Source: Oscillospiraceae bacterium
GTDB taxonomy: Bacteria; Bacillota; Clostridia; Oscillospirales; UBA929
Direction: 5' to 3'
NCBI GenBank assembly: GCA_031258665.1
Contig: JAIRML010000241.1
Span: 1-5,166, forward strand
DNA: 5,166 nucleotides
Shown: one piece after another, positions 1-4,970 of the stretch
Position numbering within the stretch: position 1 is the stretch's first letter
Layout: every line of letters begins with the position of its first letter
The notes under the pieces: generated by a model
What the model saw: only the letters and a program-made list of their open reading frames with translations
Told to the model about the DNA's origin: nothing
The model's database searches: none
Program-made: the position numbers and the translations under genes

Positions 1-111
1 AAAATTATGTCGTATGTCGGCACCGCCAAAAAACATAGCCTCAGTGCCTATGAAGCCATCAGACAGGCCATTTTAGGCAATCCCCAGTTTGTCCTGGGCA
101 GAGAGTCCTGA
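1..111 (+). CDS. C-terminal end of an IS66-like transposase (partial)
   Basis: Frame 1 is open from the window edge to TGA at 109-111 and gives 36 residues, including MSYVGTAKKHSLSAYEAIRQ followed by AILGNPQFVLGRES. The pattern (aromatic-h-x-T-x-K-K, then A-h-x-x-A-h-x-G-x-P) resembles the tail of IS66-family transposases (for example GYIST-RKQ-A...G.P), which is the part after the DDE domain. No catalytic residue lies in the visible part, so the assignment rests on this short motif alone. The codons are less GC-rich than in pcrA next door, which fits a mobile gene. Whether the gene is intact cannot be seen. It runs toward pcrA (convergent), 104 bp from the pcrA stop. Another transposase family or an unrelated protein remains possible. 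Confidence 0.55.
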   Translation, partial: KIMSYVGTAKKHSLSAYEAIRQAILGNPQFVLGRES

Positions 112-131
112 ACAGTTACACATTTTTTACC

Positions 132-166
132 AGCGCCGCCAACCTGAAAACACGGTTGGCGGCGCT
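132..166. terminator. 13-bp GC-rich hairpin between convergent genes, no U-tract
   Basis: A perfect inverted repeat has arms at 132-144 (AGCGCCGCCAACC) and 154-166 (GGTTGGCGGCGCT) around a 9-nt loop. It lies 50 bp past the pcrA stop on the minus strand and 21 bp past the transposase-like stop on the plus strand, where a terminator would be expected. Neither strand has a run of T after the stem. The only homopolymer is six T on the plus strand at 122-128, on the wrong side, read as A on the pcrA transcript. It may be a 3'-end stabilising hairpin or a terminator that lost its U-tract. The stem is certain; the function is inferred. Confidence 0.5.
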
Positions 167-215
167 CGCGTTGAATTGGCTTCGTGATTGCTGTTCGCAG
201 AGAATATGCCGCCTG

Positions 216-2471
216 TCACTCCACCGTCAAGTACGGCCCGGCGGATTTGTGCATTATGCGTTTGGTGCCTTTGCTGTCGAAGGCGATCTCCAACAGGGCG
301 TCCCCGCCCATCGGCTGGACTGTGAGCACCATGCCGCGGCCAAAGACTTTGTGGACGACCGTCTGCCCCACTTGCAGCGGCGGGGGCGGGGGCGCCGCCG
401 CCGCGGGCGGGCGGAACCTGGACGGCGCGGCGGACTTTGACGGGCGGCCCCGGAGACCGGCGCCGCCCGCGGGGCGAGCGGAGGAGACCGCCGCCGCGCC
501 GTCGCCGCCGCCGCCGTCCGAATCCGCGTGCGCCGGCAGCTCCCTCACAAAGCGGGACACCGGGTTGTGCGCCGTCTGCCCAAAAAGCATCCGCTCATAG
601 GCGCATGTGATGTACAGCTCCTCCTGCGCCCGCGTCATCGCCACGTAGCACAGCCGCCGTTCCTCCTCAATGGACTCCTCATCTTCCTGGCTCTGGCGGC
701 CGGGGAAGAGCCCCTCCTCCGCCCCCGTCACGAAGACCACCGGGAACTCCAGCCCCTTTGCGGCGTGCATGGTCATCATGACCACCGCGTCGGCGTCGGC
801 GTCGTAGCGCTCAATGTCGGTAAAGAGCGCCACTTCGTCTAAAAACCCCCCCAGCGTCGGCGCCTCCGCGTTCTCCTCGTACTGCGCCACGCTGGACTGC
901 AGCTCCCACACGTTCTCAAGGCGGCCCGCCGCCTCAATGTCCCCCCGATCGGCCCGCTCGGCGAGCTGCGCCGCGTAACCGACGCGCTCGACAACGCGCT
1001 TGTAAAAATCCGCCAGCGTCAGGGTGGGCAGCTCCTCCGTCAACGCGTCGATCAGGGCCGTAAAACCCCCGATCGCCCGCGCCGCCCGGCTCAGTTCCGG
1101 GTAGTCGGCGGCCTCCCGCAGCACCGAGAAAAGCGGCCGGCTGTCCCGGCGGGCCAGATAGTCGGCCATCTCCACCGTCTTGCCTCCGATGCCGCGCGCC
1201 GGCGTGTTGAGAATACGCCCAAGCCGCACCTCATCGTCTCGGTTGTGGATGACGCAGAGGTACGCCAGCATGTCTTTGACCTCCGCCCTGTCAAAGAAGC
1301 GGACGCCGCCGATGATGCGGTAGGGGACGCCGTTTCGCTTGAAGGCATCTTCCATGCGGTTCGACAGGGCGTTGATTCGGTAGAGCACGCAAAAATCTTT
1401 AAACGGCCGCCCCTGTCTGACACCATCCAATACGCGGCCGGCCACGTAAGAGGCCTCGTCGCCGTCGCTGTACGCGCTGTGGACGGTGACCGGCTTGCCC
1501 GGGGGGTTGTCCGTCCACAGCGTCTTCCCTTTGCGGCCCCGGTTGTGGGCGATCAAATGGTTCGCCGCCGCCAAAATAGCGCCCGTGGAGCGGTAGTTCT
1601 GCTCCAGACGGATGACCGCGGCGTCCGGATACTGCGCCTCAAACTGCAAAATGTTCTCAATCGTCGCCCCGCGGAACCGGTAGATGCTCTGGTCGTCGTC
1701 CCCCACCACGCAGAGATTCCGTGTCCCGCCGGCGAGCATCGATGTCAGCAGATATTGCAGCCGGTTCGTGTCCTGATACTCGTCCACCAGCACGTATTGA
1801 AACTGGCGCTGATAGCGCGCGCGGACCTCCTCAAAGTCCCGCAGCAGGACAACCGCGTGCCAGATGAGGTCGTCAAAGTCCAGCGCGTTGGCCGCGCGCA
1901 GGCGCTGCTGATAGGTCCGATAGACCTGGGCAATCTGCCCGCCGCGGAAATCCCCGGTCACGCGCGCTTCGTACGCCGACGGGGTGAGCATCTCATTTTT
2001 GGCCCGGCTGATGGCGCCGAGCACGGCCTTCGGCGTGAGCCGGCTGTCCGACAAAAACAGCTCGCCCAAGATCAGTTTGACCACCCTCGTCGCGTCGTCG
2101 GCGTCGTAGATCGTAAACGAGCGGGTGAACCCGAGGCATTCGATCTCCCGGCGCAAGATCCGCACGCAAGCGGAATGAAACGTCGAAGCCCATATGTCGC
2201 GGCTCTGCGGGCCGAGCAGCCGTTCCAGCCGCTCTTTCAGCTCCCCGGCCGCCTTGTTTGTGAACGTGATGGCAATCACCGCCCAAGGCGGCGTGCCGTT
2301 GCGGATGATCTGCGCAATCCGCTCGGTGAGTACGGTGGTCTTGCCGCTGCCCGCGCCCGCCAGCACGAGGAGAGGCCCCTCCGTGCGCGTCACCGCCGCG
2401 CGCTGCTTGGCGTTCAGCCGCGCCAAAGCTGCCTCTCCCGCTTCGCGCCGCCCAATGTCCTCTGTCAACAC
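216..2471 (-). CDS. pcrA: ATP-dependent DNA helicase PcrA/UvrD (superfamily 1A)
   Basis: This 751-aa protein has every SF1A helicase motif in order: Q motif near 20-25 (LNAKQR), Walker A AGAGSGKT 38-45 (Lys44), Ia TFTNKAA 69-75, DEYQDTN 230-236 (motif II), GDDDQSIYRFRG 257-268 (III), LEQNYRST 289-296 (IV), TMHAAKGLEFP 567-577 (V) and EERRLCYVAMTRA 603-615 (VI). A low-complexity Gly/Ala/Pro linker at about 646-699 leads to a C-terminal module, about 700-751 (VGQTVVHKVFGRGMV...), matching the Tudor-like domain with which PcrA binds RNA polymerase. The family unwinds DNA 3'-5' in nucleotide-excision and mismatch-related repair, plasmid rolling-circle replication, and removal of RecA and stalled polymerase. 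The start is GTG at 2471, chosen because AGGAGAG lies just upstream. Length is normal for the family. It follows the aminotransferase by 58 bp on the same strand and could be co-transcribed, though no clear own promoter was seen. Confidence 0.97.
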   Translation of the reverse strand: MLTEDIGRREAGEAALARLNAKQRAAVTRTEGPLLVLAGAGSGKTTVLTERIAQIIRNGTPPWAVIAITFTNKAAGELKERLERLLGPQSRDIWASTFHSACVRILRREIECLGFTRSFTIYDADDATRVVKLILGELFLSDSRLTPKAVLGAISRAKNEMLTPSAYEARVTGDFRGGQIAQVYRTYQQRLRAANALDFDDLIWHAVVLLRDFEEVRARYQRQFQYVLVDEYQDTNRLQYLLTSMLAGGTRNLCVVGDDDQSIYRFRGATIENILQFEAQYPDAAVIRLEQNYRSTGAILAAANHLIAHNRGRKGKTLWTDNPPGKPVTVHSAYSDGDEASYVAGRVLDGVRQGRPFKDFCVLYRINALSNRMEDAFKRNGVPYRIIGGVRFFDRAEVKDMLAYLCVIHNRDDEVRLGRILNTPARGIGGKTVEMADYLARRDSRPLFSVLREAADYPELSRAARAIGGFTALIDALTEELPTLTLADFYKRVVERVGYAAQLAERADRGDIEAAGRLENVWELQSSVAQYEENAEAPTLGGFLDEVALFTDIERYDADADAVVMMTMHAAKGLEFPVVFVTGAEEGLFPGRQSQEDEESIEEERRLCYVAMTRAQEELYITCAYERMLFGQTAHNPVSRFVRELPAHADSDGGGGDGAAAVSSARPAGGAGLRGRPSKSAAPSRFRPPAAAAPPPPPLQVGQTVVHKVFGRGMVLTVQPMGGDALLEIAFDSKGTKRIMHKSAGPYLTVE
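375..536 (-). other. Low-complexity Gly/Ala/Pro linker of PcrA
   Basis: This stretch encodes PcrA residues about 646-699, joining the helicase core to the RNA-polymerase-binding tail. It is made of Gly, Ala, Ser, Arg and Pro, with GGGG near the start and a run of AAAAPPPPP near the end. The DNA is almost pure G+C (CCG/GCC triplets). Linkers at this place vary in sequence and length across the PcrA family, so this is probably a flexible tether. The plus strand carries four G-runs here (382-386, 388-392, 405-407, 409-411). Confidence 0.75.
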
Positions 2472-2475
2472 AACT

Positions 2476-2482
2476 CTCTCCT
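2476..2482 (-). promoter_or_regulatory. Ribosome binding site of pcrA
   Basis: The minus strand reads AGGAGAG here, with 6 nt between AGGAG and the GTG at 2471. This fixes the GTG as the start; no better ATG in frame has such a site. Confidence 0.85.
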
Positions 2483-2502
2483 CAAGAAGTTTTTACAGGC
2501 GC

Positions 2503-2531
2503 CCCAACGCGTTGGCAACCCACGTTGGGTT
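2503..2531 (-). repeat. Overlapping inverted repeats between aminotransferase gene and pcrA
   Basis: Three inverted repeats share this 29-bp stretch. They are CCCAACG/CGTTGGG (2503-2509 with 2523-2529, 13-nt loop), the 12-bp palindrome CCAACGCGTTGG (2504-2515), and AACCCA/TGGGTT (2517-2522 with 2526-2531, 3-nt loop). They use the same bases and cannot all form at once. The stretch covers the last bases of the aminotransferase stop codon and ends about 20 bp upstream of the pcrA ribosome binding site. No T-run follows on the minus strand, so it is not a standard intrinsic terminator. It could be a protein-binding site, an mRNA-processing or stability element, or part of a dispersed repeat. Confidence 0.55.
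2515..2528. repeat. 14-nt direct repeat, copy 1 (other copy 4255-4268)
   Basis: GCAACCCACGTTGG is found here and again, same orientation, at 4255-4268. The two copies bracket the regulator-aminotransferase gene pair: one in the leader of the regulator, one just past the aminotransferase stop. An exact 14-mer shared by chance in 5 kb is unlikely but not excluded. Confidence 0.6.
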
Positions 2532-3696
2532 AAATTGCCCCCAAAAACGACTCCACGCGGTCCATCGCCTCCGCGAGCTGCCGCATGGAAGTGGCGTAAC
2601 AGCAGCGGACAAAGCCGCAACCGGAGTCGCCAAAGGCCTCGCCGGGCACCGTGGCCACTTTTTTTTCTCGCAGCAGCCGCTCACAAAACGCGTCGGAGGT
2701 GAGCCCCGTGCCCCGAATGTCGGGGAAGACATAGAAGGCCCCCAACGGCTCGAAACAGGGCAGGCCCATGCCGTGCAGCCGATCCAGGACAAAGCGGCGG
2801 CGGGTGTCGTACTCCTCGCGCATGGCCGTGATGTTTTCGTCCCCGTTTCGCAGCGCCTCAATGGCGGCGTACTGGCTGGTCGTGGGCGCGCTCATGATGG
2901 CGTATTGGTGGATCTTGATCATTGTCTGGATGACCTCTTCCGCGCCGCAGGCATACCCCATGCGCCAGCCGGTCATGGCGTGCGACTTGGAAAGGCCGTT
3001 GATGATCACCGTCCGCTCGTACATGCCGGGGATCTGCGCGATGGAGACATGCCGCGCCCCGTAGGTGAGCTCGGCATAGATCTCATCGGAGAGCACCATG
3101 ATCTCCGTGCCCCGCAGCACCTCGGCGATGGCCTCAATGTCGGCCCGCGCCATGATGCCGCCCGTCGGGTTGTTCGGAAACGGCAGCACAAGCAGGCGGG
3201 TCTTGGGCGTGATGGCGCCGCGCAGCTGCGCGGCGGTCAGCCGGAAGCCGTTTTCCGCCTTGGTCTCTATGTAGACCGGCCGGGCCCCCACGAGGGTGGC
3301 GATGGGCCCGTAACAGACAAACGACGGCTGGGGGATCAAGACCTCGTCGCCCTGGGTCAAAACGGCGCGCATCATCAGGTCGATACCCTCACTGCCGCCC
3401 ACCGTGACCACCGTCTGACGCCGTGCGTCGTACACGAGGCCGTAATGCCGCCGCATGTAGCGGGCGATCTCTGTCCGCAGCTCGCTCAGACCGGCGTTTG
3501 GCGTGTACTTGGTGAACCCCTTTTCGAGGGAATAGATGCCCATGTCGCGCACAGACCACGGCGTGACAAAATCCGGCTCCCCGATCCCGAGTGAGATGGC
3601 CTCGGGCATTGTCTCCAGGATGTCAAAAAATTTGCGGATGGCGGACGGTTTCAGCGCCAGGGTCCGGTCTCCCATCTTCCACTGAAATCCGCTCAC
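2530..3696 (-). CDS. Class I/II PLP-dependent aminotransferase (AlaT/YugH-like)
   Basis: This 388-aa fold-type I aminotransferase moves an amino group between an amino acid and a 2-oxo acid using pyridoxal phosphate in the cytoplasm. Visible family residues are GIGEPDF 37-43, YTPNAG 64-69, GGSEG 100-104 (cofactor phosphate site), NNPTG 175-179, SDEIY 203-207 (Asp204 and Tyr207 at the PLP ring), GLSKSHAMTGWRMGY 234-248 with Schiff-base Lys237 and Arg245, and Arg364 (substrate carboxylate). The N-terminus (KPSAIRKFFDI) and the C-terminal VRCCYATS closely resemble B. subtilis YugH (AlaT, alanine transaminase) as I remember it; PatA-type or aspartate aminotransferases are the alternatives. The start GTG at 3696 overlaps the regulator's TGA as GTGA and has GAGG 5 nt upstream. 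ATG at 3675 is a weaker alternative. The reading frame stays open further upstream, but that part lies over the regulator gene. Substrate is inferred, not shown. Confidence 0.93.
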   Translation of the reverse strand: MSGFQWKMGDRTLALKPSAIRKFFDILETMPEAISLGIGEPDFVTPWSVRDMGIYSLEKGFTKYTPNAGLSELRTEIARYMRRHYGLVYDARRQTVVTVGGSEGIDLMMRAVLTQGDEVLIPQPSFVCYGPIATLVGARPVYIETKAENGFRLTAAQLRGAITPKTRLLVLPFPNNPTGGIMARADIEAIAEVLRGTEIMVLSDEIYAELTYGARHVSIAQIPGMYERTVIINGLSKSHAMTGWRMGYACGAEEVIQTMIKIHQYAIMSAPTTSQYAAIEALRNGDENITAMREEYDTRRRFVLDRLHGMGLPCFEPLGAFYVFPDIRGTGLTSDAFCERLLREKKVATVPGEAFGDSGCGFVRCCYATSMRQLAEAMDRVESFLGAI

Positions 3697-4172
3697 AGCA
3701 GCCTCATCCTCTCCTGTTGTTCTTCGCGGTCCGCAAACACAGCGCCCCGCTCTTTGTACTTTTTGAGCAGAAAATGCGTAGCCGTACCCGTGACCGCCTC
3801 CAACGGCGCCAGCTTTTCCGCCACAAAAAACGCCACTTCTTTCATCGTGCGGCCCGTGATCAGCACCGACAGGTCGTACCCGCCCGACATGAGGTAGAGG
3901 CTCTCCACCTCGTCGTATTGATAAATCCGCTCCGCCACGCGGTCGAAGCCCTCGCCACGCTGAGGGGTGGTCTTCACGTCGATGAGCGCCGTCACGGTTT
4001 CGATCCCGACCTTTTCCCAGTCGACAACGGCTTTGTAGCCCAAGATCACACCCTTTTCTTCGTAATCGCGCACCGCCGCCGTCACCTCTTCGGCCGTGAC
4101 GCCGAGCATGGCGGCGATCTGCGCGTGGGTGAGCGCGCAGTCCTTGGCAAGCAGCCTGAGTACTTCTATCAC
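3693..4172 (-). CDS. Lrp/AsnC-family transcriptional regulator (AlaR/YugG-like)
   Basis: This 159-aa protein has an N-terminal winged helix-turn-helix (about 2-50; helices around LTHAQIAAMLGV and TAEEVTAAVRDYEEKGVI) and a C-terminal ligand-sensing RAM/Lrp domain (about 57-140). The blocks TALIDVKTTPQRGEGFD, YDEVESLYLMSGGYDL and THFLLKKYKERG are hallmarks of the YugG-type branch. Members sense amino acids and bind DNA as dimers or higher oligomers. The gene lies directly in front of and overlaps the aminotransferase, the same order as B. subtilis yugG-yugH (alaR-alaT), where the regulator activates the alanine transaminase operon. A similar role here is inference. The start is GTG 4172, with TAGGAGG 8 nt upstream. 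The ATG at 4179 is in another frame and too close to the binding site. The N-terminus is a few residues shorter than typical. Confidence 0.93.
   Translation of the reverse strand: MIEVLRLLAKDCALTHAQIAAMLGVTAEEVTAAVRDYEEKGVILGYKAVVDWEKVGIETVTALIDVKTTPQRGEGFDRVAERIYQYDEVESLYLMSGGYDLSVLITGRTMKEVAFFVAEKLAPLEAVTGTATHFLLKKYKERGAVFADREEQQERMRLL
3702..3715 (-). promoter_or_regulatory. Ribosome binding site of the aminotransferase, inside the regulator gene
   Basis: The minus strand reads AGGAGAGGATGAGG inside the last codons of the regulator. The GAGG end is 5 nt from GTG 3696. With the 4-nt GTGA overlap this indicates translational coupling and supports the GTG over the later ATG at 3675. Confidence 0.65.
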
Positions 4173-4180
4173 GTGACATG

Positions 4181-4187
4181 CCTCCTA
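4181..4187 (-). promoter_or_regulatory. Ribosome binding site of the Lrp-type regulator
   Basis: The minus strand reads TAGGAGG with 8 nt to GTG 4172, a near-ideal spacing. It leaves only 1 nt to the ATG at 4179, which rules that ATG out. The 8-bp palindrome TCACGTGA (4169-4176) lies over the start codon. Confidence 0.88.
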
Positions 4188-4204
4188 CCGGTCCAGTACC
4201 TTGT

Positions 4205-4219
4205 TGCCGCGAAGCGGCA
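4205..4219 (-). promoter_or_regulatory. Second leader hairpin, just before the regulator's RBS
   Basis: TGCCGC-TTC-GCGGCA forms a 6-bp stem in the leader RNA, 17 nt upstream of the TAGGAGG site. With one C-A mismatch the stem can be extended into the preceding U-run (4222-4226), so it may compete with or separate the U-tract from the first hairpin. The role is unknown. Confidence 0.5.
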
Positions 4220-4221
4220 GC

Positions 4222-4262
4222 AAAAAACAAGAATTTGGGTTGTGGGCTGCAGGCGCAACCCA
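4222..4262 (-). terminator. Terminator-like hairpin in the regulator leader (possible attenuator)
   Basis: On the minus strand TGGGTTG (4262-4256) pairs with CAACCCA (4242-4236), a 7-bp stem with a 13-nt loop. It is followed after 3 nt by the U-rich stretch TTCTTGTTTTTT (4233-4222). It lies downstream of the sigma-A promoter and upstream of the start codon, so a transcript could end here before reaching the gene. The stem is short and the loop large, so termination would be weak or conditional. The upper arm overlaps the repeated 14-mer. Confidence 0.45.
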
Positions 4263-4268
4263 CGTTGG
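4255..4268. repeat. 14-nt direct repeat, copy 2 (other copy 2515-2528)
   Basis: This is an exact copy of the GCAACCCACGTTGG found after the aminotransferase gene. Here it sits about 12-25 nt downstream of the predicted transcription start of the regulator operon, a usual place for a repressor or autoregulatory operator. Confidence 0.6.
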
Positions 4269-4286
4269 ATTTGAAAACTCTGCCCT

Positions 4287-4315
4287 ATTATATCTGTTTC
4301 GACCTTCCAAGTCAA
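4287..4315 (-). promoter_or_regulatory. Sigma-A promoter of the regulator-aminotransferase operon
   Basis: On the minus strand TTGACT (4315-4310) and a perfect TATAAT (4292-4287) are separated by 17 nt. Transcription should start near 4280, giving a leader of about 108 nt before GTG 4172. It is the best promoter match in the window. Confidence 0.85.
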
Positions 4316-4568
4316 TGCAAAGCACCGGATTTCGCCGCCTTTGCGCCGGCGGTTTTGGAAAGAAGCCATACGCGACAAGAAAAAGTGCCCCTTTTTAGCG
4401 GAATCGCGATAAAGGTCGCGGGGGGAACAAACGATACAAAGATAGAAGGCGGCCACCGCGGGCGCCGCGCGCACCCCGTGGGAGACCGTCTGTGGGCGAT
4501 TGCATCAATCCTTACGAAAACTATTCTTGTAAATCCCTGTATCTTGTCGATGTTTTTTTCCTTTTGCT
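4316..4568. other. Divergent intergenic region without a recognised gene
   Basis: These 253 bp lie between the two outward-facing promoters. Reading frames are open here on both strands, but none has a ribosome binding site or recognisable protein features. There are small GC-rich stems: CCGCC/GGCGG at 4335-4352 followed by four T on the plus strand, and CGCGA/TCGCG at 4405-4420. A weak TTGCAT-16-TATTCT promoter-like pair lies at 4500-4527 on the plus strand. The stretch from 4551 is rich in T. I recognise no riboswitch, tRNA or known small RNA. Upstream control sites for either operon are the likeliest content. Confidence 0.4.
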
Positions 4569-4588
4569 CTGGTTTTTTGGAGCTCATA

Positions 4589-4597
4589 TGGTATAAT
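4589..4597 (+). promoter_or_regulatory. Extended -10 promoter of the V-type ATPase operon
   Basis: TGGTATAAT carries the TG extension one base before a perfect TATAAT (4592-4597). No good -35 box is found 16-18 nt upstream (CTGGTT at 4569-4574 is poor), as is common for extended -10 promoters; the upstream DNA is T-rich. The start of transcription would be near 4604, giving a leader of about 46 nt. Confidence 0.75.
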
Positions 4598-4601
4598 GAT
4601 T

Positions 4602-4624
4602 TCTGTTCGAAAACTCTGTTCGAA
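4602..4624 (+). repeat. Tandem 10-nt repeat at the predicted transcription start
   Basis: TCTGTTCGAA occurs at 4602-4611 and 4615-4624, a 13-bp period. Each copy holds the palindrome TTCGAA. The pair covers the predicted start of transcription of the ATPase operon, so it may be an operator or a 5' mRNA element. Confidence 0.6.
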
Positions 4625-4649
4625 GACAGGGAAAGGGCGCGCTTGTTTT

Positions 4650-4970
4650 ATGGAATACATGGAACTCTTAAACAAGATCATCGAAGCCGAGCAGCTCGCC
4701 CAGCAGATTGCCAGCGAAGCCAAGGCCAAGCGTGACCGGCTGCCGGACGACCTGCGCGCACAGTGGGAAGAATTGCACGCCAAGTACCTCGAGCGCGCGG
4801 AGCGCCGGGTGGAGGCCGTGGCGGCCCAGGAAGCGCAGCTGGCCGACGAGCAGATCGGGCAGCTGGACGCGGCGCTCTCCGCCGACCTCGCGCAGGTGGA
4901 CGCCTTCTTCCGCGAACACCGCGCGGAGATGACGGACCGCCTGTTCCAACTGGTGATCGGTCAATGTTAG
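4650..4970 (+). CDS. V/A-type ATPase peripheral-stalk-like subunit (G/H, NtpF-like)
   Basis: This is a 106-aa, highly charged, Ala/Glu/Gln-rich protein with no signal peptide or membrane segment. From about residue 5 to 100 it is predicted to be one long helix or coiled coil, with the repeated AEQLAQQIASEAKAKRD pattern near the start. This is the character of the G/H (NtpF-type) subunit of bacterial V/A-type ATPases, which pairs with subunit E to form the peripheral stalk. The length is close to that of E. hirae NtpF. The assignment relies mainly on the next gene, a clear ATPase subunit overlapping by 7 nt. The start ATG 4650 is the first in frame downstream of the promoter; ATG 4659 is also possible. 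The Shine-Dalgarno candidates (AGGGAAAGGG, 4628-4637) are about 12 nt away, which is rather far. An in-frame ATG at 4596 lies in the -10 box and is excluded. Confidence 0.7.
   Translation: MEYMELLNKIIEAEQLAQQIASEAKAKRDRLPDDLRAQWEELHAKYLERAERRVEAVAAQEAQLADEQIGQLDAALSADLAQVDAFFREHRAEMTDRLFQLVIGQC

Noticed and set aside
1245..2702. Long plus-strand open frame of 485 codons opposite pcrA
   Set aside because: It lies antisense to a helicase with all motifs. Its protein is rich in Arg, Ala, Val and Pro with no recognisable domain, as expected for the complementary frame of GC-rich coding DNA.
2194..3594. Plus-strand open frame of 466 codons opposite the aminotransferase
   Set aside because: It is antisense to an aminotransferase with all catalytic residues, spans the spacer before pcrA, and shows no family features or binding site.
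4177..4179. ATG as start of the regulator
   Set aside because: It is in a different frame from the regulator and only 1 nt from the Shine-Dalgarno sequence.
3697..4263. N-terminal extension of the aminotransferase frame to 577 residues
   Set aside because: The extra 189 residues are the shadow of the regulator gene in another frame and are Arg/Gly-rich without a domain. GTG 3696 has a proper binding site and gives the normal family length.
4173..4280. T-box riboswitch in the regulator leader
   Set aside because: The leader is too short and lacks the conserved T-box sequence (AGGGUGGNACCGCG) and a specifier stem.
4608..4622. LexA/SOS box over the ATPase promoter (GAA...GTTC)
   Set aside because: The half-sites GAA and GTTC are one base too far apart and the left half reads GAAA instead of GAAC. 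The tandem repeat explains the similarity.
4178..4735. Plus-strand open frame of 185 codons across the intergenic region
   Set aside because: It starts inside the regulator's binding site, crosses both promoters and enters the ATPase gene in another frame. No domain or binding site is seen.
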